From positions 1-17,444 of the forward strand of contig JAZRZP010000032.1 in NCBI GenBank assembly GCA_045601425.1: a DNA stretch of 17,444 bases, in the 5' to 3' direction. The translations under genes and the position numbers were made by a program. This stretch comes from UBA1219 sp045601425. GTDB taxonomy: Bacteria > Bacteroidota > Bacteroidia > Bacteroidales > P3. Of the stretch, positions 8,345-14,657 are shown piece by piece; within the stretch, counting starts at the first letter, position 1; each line of letters opens with the position of its first letter. The notes beneath the pieces were generated by a model, which was not told the origin of the DNA, did not search any database, and saw nothing but the letters and a program-made list of their open reading frames with translations.

Positions 8345-8583
8345 GATAAAACATATTAACGAAAATACAATTAAGACAAGACGAGAACAAAGAAAAGATA
8401 ATTTGAAATATTAACGACATGTAGCGTTTGCTATTTATTTAAAAGACGTTCTGAAACTTGGCCGTAGAAGAACACACTATGACAAATAAAAGTAAATGTC
8501 CGCACTCTGTGTGGACGCTGTTTATCTCATAGTGTAGGTCAGGCCAAGTACCTAGGAACGTGGATGGATGCGTCCACTTTTTT
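8345..8583 (+). ncRNA. Putative structured small RNA or regulatory leader
   Basis: After an A-rich stretch, 8446-8561 folds into one long, nearly rod-like hairpin. Stem A is 8446-8451 with 8556-8561. Stem B is 8456-8463 with 8542-8549 (8 bp, perfect). Stem C is 8474-8482 with 8527-8535 (9 bp, perfect). A 5-bp AT stem is 8486-8490 with 8521-8525. Apical stem D is 8498-8505 with 8509-8516. Internal loops lie between the stems, the largest between B and C. A terminator follows at once. Promoter, dense nested pairing and terminator together support a discrete transcript of up to about 240 nt. A shorter start near 8437 is possible (poorly spaced TTTG and TA-GCG-TTTG elements at 8402 and 8422). The rod with an internal bubble resembles 6S RNA in outline, but I could not recognise a family. 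The start is predicted from the promoter only. Confidence 0.6.
8560..8583 (+). terminator. Intrinsic terminator after the structured RNA
   Basis: A 7-bp stem with one T-G pair (8560-8566 with 8571-8577), tetraloop GATG, then six T residues (8578-8583). Its first two bases are shared with the closing stem of the long hairpin, so the two folds compete slightly. It sits 60 bp before the next gene. Confidence 0.8.
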
Positions 8584-8643
8584 GTTGGTATTTGGTCTGA
8601 CACGTTTTTATACATAGTGCAACGCATACGAAAGAGATTTTGT

Positions 8644-9651
8644 ATGTGCGACGATAGTATAGATATAAGGGAAAACCATATTCTTGAATTATACCCGGAT
8701 GTGTTGGATATTTTGTTGATAGACCACACTAAAAACCAACATCAAAATATAAAAGAGAAGAATATCATTTGGGCAACAGATATGTATGAAGCCAAATATG
8801 GCAATGATTATTCTTTTTTTGCTCCGATAAAACCCCGACTTATAACTGGAGAATTCGGCAACGTTATCCGTCCAAGAGCCGCAAAAACACTTGAAGAGCA
8901 GAAACTTCGGATAAAGCAGAATGCTGAAGTTTTCACTCCATCGTGGGTGTGCAATGTACAAAACAACCTTATTGATACACAGTGGTTTGGACGTGAAAAT
9001 GTTTTTAATATAGAGAATGATAATCATACATGGACAACCAATTCTGAAAGGATTTTTTTTCCAAAAGGTAAAACGTGGCGAGATTATGTTTCCGATATGC
9101 GGCTGGAAATAACCTGTGGAGAAGCACCATATTTGGTGAGTCGTTATGATACAACATCAGCACAACCTCTATCAATTGAAGATAGAATTGGTTTACTCGA
9201 TCGAAAGTTCCGAGTAATTTCAGAAAATACCGAAAAAAGCGGAGAATGGCTGAAGTCCGCCTATTGTGCATTGAAGAGTACTTACGGTTATGAGTGGCAA
9301 GGTGACAACCTTCTTATTGCCCGAGAAAATCTATTGTACACATTTATAGATTATTATAAGAACAAATTTGGTTCTGAACCATTGTTGAAATCAATTAAAT
9401 ATGCCGCATATATCATTTCGTGGAATTTGTGGCAGATGGACGGATTGAAATTCGTGATACCCGGAAGCTGCAAGAATGCAATACAGCCGATACAGCTTGA
9501 CATGTTCGCTGCCGTGCCAATGCAGAGCGCTGTCTGTTCGGGTTGTCTCAAAAATGATTATCGGCTGCATACTGGCATAAAATGCATTATTAGGGATTGG
9601 AAAAAGTCCAAAGATATGCAAAAAATTGAGTTTTACAAACTTTTCAAATAA
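8644..9651 (+). CDS. Restriction-modification accessory subunit (methylase-like, lacks NPPY)
   Basis: A 335-aa protein of the type usually labelled restriction endonuclease subunit M in Bacteroidota. Residues 94-99 (AEVFTP, then SWVCN) resemble the FTP motif X region of N6-adenine methylases. LEITCGEAPYL (154-164) resembles SAM-binding motif I. WQGDNLLIAREN (218-229) resembles a segment seen next to the catalytic motif. No NPPY-type motif IV is visible, so it is unlikely to methylate DNA alone. The Cys/His-rich C-terminus (CSGCLKNDYRLHTGIKC) could bind a metal. The stop lies 7 bp before the large restriction-modification gene, so they form an operon. The ATG at 8644 was chosen because the in-frame GTG at 8560 lies in the terminator hairpin. 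It probably helps its large partner modify or recognise DNA; this is inferred. Confidence 0.78.
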   Translation: MCDDSIDIRENHILELYPDVLDILLIDHTKNQHQNIKEKNIIWATDMYEAKYGNDYSFFAPIKPRLITGEFGNVIRPRAAKTLEEQKLRIKQNAEVFTPSWVCNVQNNLIDTQWFGRENVFNIENDNHTWTTNSERIFFPKGKTWRDYVSDMRLEITCGEAPYLVSRYDTTSAQPLSIEDRIGLLDRKFRVISENTEKSGEWLKSAYCALKSTYGYEWQGDNLLIARENLLYTFIDYYKNKFGSEPLLKSIKYAAYIISWNLWQMDGLKFVIPGSCKNAIQPIQLDMFAAVPMQSAVCSGCLKNDYRLHTGIKCIIRDWKKSKDMQKIEFYKLFK

Positions 9652-9658
9652 AGGAATT

Positions 9659-12600
9659 ATGGAATATGTATCAACATTCAAAAATCGGCTGATTTACATT
9701 TTTCGCATCAATGATGAGAAACATAAAGGTTGTTTGAAAATCGGGGAAGCGACAGCTCCCGATGGATTTTTTTCACCAAATTCTAAGGAGTTGAACGATG
9801 CGGCAAAAAAACGTATAAACCAGTACACGCAGACGGCAGGAATAAGATATGAACTGCTGCACACAGAAATGACACTTTTTACCAAAAACGGCAAGGTGAG
9901 AAGTTTCAATGACGGTCTTGTGCGGGATATTTTGTATCGTTCGGGATACAAACAGAAATGCTTTGATATTGACGGAAAATCGAATGAGTGGGTTATTTGT
10001 GATTTGGAGACAGCAAAAAATGCAATTGAAGCCGCAAAAAACAGTCAAGAAAGTCTTTCGGCAGATAAAAAAAGCACGAAAAAAAGTCCGATAGTTTTTC
10101 GACCAGAACAGCAACAGGCTATAGAGCAAACCAAAAGAGTCTTCAAAAAAGGAAAGGAAATACTTTGGAATGCGAAGATGCGTATGGGTAAAACTCTGAG
10201 TTCTTTGCAAGTAGTAAAAGAATTGAATGTTAAACGTACAATCATTGTTACGCACCGTCCGGTAGTTGACGAAGGCTGGTATGAAGATTTTGGGGAAATT
10301 TTCTTTGAAAGTAATACCCAATTCCTTTATGGTTCTAAAAACAAAGGGACATCTAACATAAAAAAATTGGATGAGTCTGGAAAAAACTATGTGTATTTCG
10401 CATCAATACAGGACCTTCGAGGTTCGAAACGCGTGGGTGGAAAATTTGAAAAAGACAGCGACATATTTGATACGGAATGGGATTTGCTGATTATAGACGA
10501 AGCCCACGAAGGGACACAAACACAACTTGGACAAAAAGTAAAAACGGCTTTGGTCAAAGAAAAAACAAAAATAATCAATCTTTCAGGAACTCCTTTCAAC
10601 CTCATAGATGATTTTGACGAAGAAACCACTTTTACTTGGGATTATACTATGGAACAACGAGCCAAAGAAGAGTGGTACAGAGAACATCCGCTTGATCCGA
10701 ATCCATACGAAGAACTTCCAAAATTAAACATACTTACCTTTAGCCTTGGTGAACTGAAGAAAAATTTTGAGGATGAAGACAAAGCGTTCAATTTCAGGGA
10801 ATTTTTTCGTACTTGGACTGGTTGTATCGCCGATGACCATAAACCAATGCCGAAGAATGCCAAACCGGGAAATTTTGTTCATGAAAAAGAAGTTTTGAAA
10901 TTTCTTGACATTATAAGTTCGGAAGAAGGGGAAACCCTTTATCCGTTCAGCAAACCTCAATACCGAGAATATTTTCGTCATACATTTTGGATAATTCCCG
11001 GAGTGAAAGAAGGTGCAGCTCTTGCGGAATTGTTACGTTCGCACCGCTTTTTCGGTACTTACGAAGTCATAAACATAGCCGGCAAGGAAGATGAAGAACT
11101 TAATGATAGAAATGATGCATTGAATGAGGTGCTTACCAAAATAGGCGATGCGCCAGAAAATACTCAAACCATAACACTTTCATGTGGAAAACTAACTACT
11201 GGTGTTACGGTAAAACCATGGACGGCAGTCCTTTATCTTGCTGGAAGCAAAAACACTTCACCTCAGACTTACATGCAAACCATATTCCGAGTGCAAAGTC
11301 CTGCCCGTATTGCTGGTCGAATGAAAACAGATTGTTATGTTTTTGACTTTGCCCCCGATCGTACTTTGAAAATGATTGCTGAAACAGCAAAAATATCAGC
11401 AAAAGCTGGGGGTACTTCTGATGAAGACCGTGTAATATTGGGTGAGTTTTTGAATTTTTGTCCCATCATTGCCTGCGAAGGTACCAAAATGCGAAATTAC
11501 AATGTTGACCAGATGTTGCAACAATTGAAACGCGTGTATGTTGACAAAGTTGTAAATAGTGGATTTGATGATGGACACCTCTATAGTGACAAACTGCTCA
11601 ACCTCTCTGATGTGGAATTGGAAGCTTTTGCACAACTGCGAGGAATAATTGGTTCTACTAAAGCTAATAATATTCCGCGAGATATTGAAATTAATAATGA
11701 AAAGTTTGATAAAGAGGATATTGCAAAGAAACAGAAAGAAGAAAAGAAAAAGAAAAAACATGAGATTACGCCCGAAGAAGCACTTAGGCTTCTTCAATTA
11801 GAACAGAAAAAACGACAAAGGGATATCGCTGTTTCCATTCTTCGAGGAATATCTATACGTATGCCATTGCTCCTCTATGGTGCAAAACTTGACAGCGAAG
11901 AAGATGAGATAAGCCTCGACCGCTTTGTGCAACTCGTTGATGACAAATCGTGGGAGGAATTCATGCCAAAAGGTGTGGATAAAGCTACTTTTGCCGAATA
12001 TCGCAGATATTATGATGAAGATATTTTTAGCGCCGCAGGTAAACAAATACGTCGTTTGGCATATGCAGCCGACAACATGTCCGTTTTGGACCGTATCCAA
12101 AGAATAAGCGAAATATTTTCCGCTTTTCGCAATCCCGACAAGGAAACCGTACTTACCCCATGGAGGGTTGTGAACATGCACTTGAGCGATACTCTCGGAG
12201 GTTATTGTTTTTATGATGAAAAATACAAAAATACCATTGTAGAGCCGATAATGAAAGATCGTGGACTTGTAACACAACGGATATTTGAAAATCCGAATGT
12301 GAAAGTATTGGAAATAAATTCTAAATCTGGACTATATCCACTTTACATGGCTTATAGTATTTTTCGCCATAGACTGAAAACCAAACAGGAAATCAAACGT
12401 CGGACCTCGCTCTTTGCCTCGCTTACCCTCGAAGAAGAACAACAAATTTGGAACAATGTCCTTGAGCAAAACATCTTTGTAATTTGCAAGACCGAAATGG
12501 CTCGCCAAATAACAAAACGTACTTTGGCCGGCTTCTCCGACACCAAGGTGAATACACATGTGTACGACGACCTGCTGATGCAGATAACCGACAAACAGAA

Positions 12601-13690
12601 AGAGTTTATCACAAAACTGTCGAACGGACAGATTTTTAAACAAATACGTAGCAATATGAAATTTGACGTAGTGGTGGGGAATCCGCCTTATCAAGTTACA
12701 GATGGAAGCGGTGCCGCAGGAGATGCGGCAATTGCTGTTTACAACAAATTTGTAGAGGTTGCTCGAAATATAAAACCTCAATATATTTCACTTATTATGC
12801 CATCGAAATGGATGGTTGGGGGTCGTGGTTTACAAAAATTTCGTGAGGATTTCTCCAATGACCAACGCATTGAGAAGATGTACGACTATGAAGATTCTGC
12901 AATATGCTTCTCGAACCAGCATATTGACGGCGGTATATGTTATTTCCTTTGGAATAAAGATCATAGTGGAATGCTTGACTATGTTTACCAAACTGCCAAT
13001 GGCGAAATCTCCCAAGAAAAACGTTTCCTTAAGAATGACACCTCTAATATCGTGATTAGAGATAGTCGAAGAATGTCGCTTGTCGGAAAGATTGGAGGAT
13101 GCGAGTCGTTTATGAAAATTGTATCATACACTCAACCTTTTGGTGTTCGTAAAGATTTGTTTAATAATCCAGAAAAATACAAAGATGTACGATTGTCTGA
13201 AAATCCAATAAAAAATTCCGTTTTGATTTGGGGAGTTAAAGGAATAAAAGGGGGTGCTCGTAGAAAAAGCGTGTTTGTTGACAGAAATTTTATTACTAAA
13301 AACACAACTTGGATTGATAGGTATAAATTACTTTTTACAACATCTTATTCTACAACTGCCACAGTACCGCCCCAACCAATTTTGGCAAACCCGGGTGTAG
13401 TTGGAACTGAAACTTTTTTGGTTATAGGTCCGTTTGATACGGAAACTGAAATGAAAAATTGTTACACCTATATAAAAACAAAATTTTTCCGTTTGTATTT
13501 ATATTTTGGTAAAGGTACTATGCAAGTTTCAAAAGAAGTTTTTCAATTTGTGCCACTTCAGGATTTCACATCAAAATCGGATATAGATTGGAGTTTGGGT
13601 GTAGAAGAGATAGACCGACTGCTGTACAAAAAATACAATTTTTCGCCAGAAGAAATAGATTTTACAGAAAGCATGATAAAACCAATGTGA
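9659..13690 (+). CDS. Fused restriction-modification enzyme: GIY-YIG nuclease, DEAD/DEAH helicase, Eco57I-type methylase
   Basis: A 1343-aa single-chain enzyme. Residues about 10-120 look like a GIY-YIG nuclease of the T5orf172/Mug113 type: LIYIF (11-15), LKIGEA (26-31), R52, and NEW (109-111) supplying the likely catalytic Glu. A superfamily 2 helicase/translocase follows: motif I AKMRMGKT (172-179), DEAH box (280-283), SGTP (309-312), then a C-terminal helicase half with TTGVTVKPWTAVLYLAGSKN and QTIFRVQSPAR. A lysine-rich linker lies near 685-705. The adenine methylase has motif I VLEINSKSGLYPL (883-895) and motif IV NPPY (1008-1011). The last 250 or so residues resemble the target-recognition end of Eco57I/ISP enzymes. 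Such enzymes methylate their own sites and translocate along and cut unmodified foreign DNA. The ATG at 9659 has a good AAGGA ribosome-binding site. The site specificity is unknown. Confidence 0.87.
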   Translation: MEYVSTFKNRLIYIFRINDEKHKGCLKIGEATAPDGFFSPNSKELNDAAKKRINQYTQTAGIRYELLHTEMTLFTKNGKVRSFNDGLVRDILYRSGYKQKCFDIDGKSNEWVICDLETAKNAIEAAKNSQESLSADKKSTKKSPIVFRPEQQQAIEQTKRVFKKGKEILWNAKMRMGKTLSSLQVVKELNVKRTIIVTHRPVVDEGWYEDFGEIFFESNTQFLYGSKNKGTSNIKKLDESGKNYVYFASIQDLRGSKRVGGKFEKDSDIFDTEWDLLIIDEAHEGTQTQLGQKVKTALVKEKTKIINLSGTPFNLIDDFDEETTFTWDYTMEQRAKEEWYREHPLDPNPYEELPKLNILTFSLGELKKNFEDEDKAFNFREFFRTWTGCIADDHKPMPKNAKPGNFVHEKEVLKFLDIISSEEGETLYPFSKPQYREYFRHTFWIIPGVKEGAALAELLRSHRFFGTYEVINIAGKEDEELNDRNDALNEVLTKIGDAPENTQTITLSCGKLTTGVTVKPWTAVLYLAGSKNTSPQTYMQTIFRVQSPARIAGRMKTDCYVFDFAPDRTLKMIAETAKISAKAGGTSDEDRVILGEFLNFCPIIACEGTKMRNYNVDQMLQQLKRVYVDKVVNSGFDDGHLYSDKLLNLSDVELEAFAQLRGIIGSTKANNIPRDIEINNEKFDKEDIAKKQKEEKKKKKHEITPEEALRLLQLEQKKRQRDIAVSILRGISIRMPLLLYGAKLDSEEDEISLDRFVQLVDDKSWEEFMPKGVDKATFAEYRRYYDEDIFSAAGKQIRRLAYAADNMSVLDRIQRISEIFSAFRNPDKETVLTPWRVVNMHLSDTLGGYCFYDEKYKNTIVEPIMKDRGLVTQRIFENPNVKVLEINSKSGLYPLYMAYSIFRHRLKTKQEIKRRTSLFASLTLEEEQQIWNNVLEQNIFVICKTEMARQITKRTLAGFSDTKVNTHVYDDLLMQITDKQKEFITKLSNGQIFKQIRSNMKFDVVVGNPPYQVTDGSGAAGDAAIAVYNKFVEVARNIKPQYISLIMPSKWMVGGRGLQKFREDFSNDQRIEKMYDYEDSAICFSNQHIDGGICYFLWNKDHSGMLDYVYQTANGEISQEKRFLKNDTSNIVIRDSRRMSLVGKIGGCESFMKIVSYTQPFGVRKDLFNNPEKYKDVRLSENPIKNSVLIWGVKGIKGGARRKSVFVDRNFITKNTTWIDRYKLLFTTSYSTTATVPPQPILANPGVVGTETFLVIGPFDTETEMKNCYTYIKTKFFRLYLYFGKGTMQVSKEVFQFVPLQDFTSKSDIDWSLGVEEIDRLLYKKYNFSPEEIDFTESMIKPM

Positions 13691-13693
13691 ATC

Positions 13694-13731
13694 AAAAATC
13701 CCCCTGTATGCAAAGCAAGGGGATTTTTTTT
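13694..13731 (+). terminator. Intrinsic terminator of the restriction-modification operon
   Basis: Stem 13694-13703 with 13719-13728 (A5TC4 pairing with G4AT5), a 15-nt loop, and a run of T continuing to 13731. It starts 4 bp after the stop codon. Confidence 0.88.
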
Positions 13732-13743
13732 CAAAAAAAAACG

Positions 13744-13751
13744 TATCTTTG
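13744..13751 (+). promoter_or_regulatory. Promoter -7 element of the ASCH gene
   Basis: TATCTTTG matches TAnnTTTG, 28 bp before the ATG. The -33 region falls in the T-run of the preceding terminator and has no clear TTTG. Confidence 0.6.
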
Positions 13752-13778
13752 CAACCTCAAACAATAAAAAGAGATATC

Positions 13779-14423
13779 ATGAAAACCTTGAACGAAGAAA
13801 TAGACGAAATCCTGAACGAGAACACGGAATGTTCGGAAAAGCGTGAGAAGCTGAAATCGATAGGCCTGAGAGACGGAGACATAGGCATTTTGCTGGACGT
13901 ATATGAGCGCAAGCACAGACCCCGCGGTATACCGCGCGACCCGCTGCAAGACGTGGTGAACAGGATACCCATAAGCGACGAGAAAACACCCGGTTCCATG
14001 AAATGCCTTGCCATACAGCAGCCGTGGGCAACCCTCACCGTGGCGGGAATAAAGGACGTGGAGGTACGCCGAAGGATGGTGCCGCCATGCAACCGCTTCC
14101 TCATCGCGGCAAGCAGAATACGAGCCTGCGAGCAGCTGTGCAATGACGAACTGGAGGAAAAGTACATTGCAACCGGTCTGCTGCCGCCTTACGAGGAGTG
14201 GCCCACCGGAGCCATAATAGGTTGGGTGGAATTGGAATGTGCCACCTTCGACCCGGTGTACTCCAAATGGGTGGAGGATGACGACTGCATAAAATACGTC
14301 TTCAAGGACGCATGGATGTTCGACAAGCCGATTTACGGAAAGACCAAATCCACTCCGTTCTTCTACGATGTCGAAGGCATCGACGAGGATAATCTGCCTC
14401 CTGCACATAAGGTGAAGCAGTAG
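13779..14423 (+). CDS. ASCH-domain protein
   Basis: A 214-aa cytosolic protein. The first 60 or so residues are charged and probably helical (NEEIDEILNENTECSEKREKL). From about residue 74 it has an ASCH (PUA-like) pattern: MKCLAIQQPWATLTVAGIKD, then VEVRRRMVPPCNRFLIAAS, then PTGAIIGWVELECATFDPV. ASCH folds bind RNA or modified nucleotides; some, such as E. coli YqfB, hydrolyse N4-acetylcytidine. I cannot assign a substrate. The ATG at 13779 was preferred over an in-frame TTG at 13749 that overlaps the -7 box. It has its own promoter after the restriction-modification terminator. Its base composition looks like the host genes rather than the AT-rich operon next door, so a functional link to restriction is uncertain. 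Confidence 0.75.
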   Translation: MKTLNEEIDEILNENTECSEKREKLKSIGLRDGDIGILLDVYERKHRPRGIPRDPLQDVVNRIPISDEKTPGSMKCLAIQQPWATLTVAGIKDVEVRRRMVPPCNRFLIAASRIRACEQLCNDELEEKYIATGLLPPYEEWPTGAIIGWVELECATFDPVYSKWVEDDDCIKYVFKDAWMFDKPIYGKTKSTPFFYDVEGIDEDNLPPAHKVKQ

Positions 14424-14450
14424 CAAACGGGGCCGATTAAAAAAAAATCG

Positions 14451-14458
14451 TACATTTG
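14451..14458 (+). promoter_or_regulatory. Promoter -7 element of surface gene 2
   Basis: TACATTTG matches TAnnTTTG, within a stretch resembling the region upstream of the paralog at 2980-2987. No clear -33 TTTG. The 64-nt leader contains a weak imperfect hairpin (about 14462-14481). No clear terminator for the ASCH gene is seen between 14424 and 14450. Confidence 0.6.
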
Positions 14459-14522
14459 CAATTTTCTTTTCGAAGAGAAAAAATTTTTTAAACCAATATA
14501 AAACACGCAAAAACAGTTTATT

Positions 14523-14657
14523 ATGAAAAAAGCATTAAAAGTTTTCAGCATCGCATTTGCCGCCGTACTGCTGTTTGCGAACGCGGCCAATGCACAGACG
14601 ACGTACGACACTCTGTCGGTACGCAACCTGCGGTACACAACTCTGCAGTACAGCGGA
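14523..14657. repeat. Inner inverted repeat, right copy (signal-peptide end of surface gene 2)
   Basis: Reverse complement of 2773-2907 with three mismatches; it encodes the signal peptide and first mature residues. Confidence 0.92.

Noticed and set aside
8538..8561. Possible signal recognition particle RNA, from GGTCAGGCC
   Set aside because: The diagnostic continuation (GGAAG followed by AGCAGCC) is absent and the fold does not present the SRP apical loops.
8446..8583. Retron msr-msd RNA or integron attC site
   Set aside because: No reverse transcriptase or integron integrase is in the window, and the hairpin lacks the flanking a1/a2 or core-site features. A terminated small RNA or leader fits better.
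8560..8643. N-terminal extension of the accessory restriction subunit from a GTG at 8560
   Set aside because: The codon lies at the base of the terminator hairpin and the added 28 residues match nothing expected. The ATG at 8644 gives the usual N-terminus.
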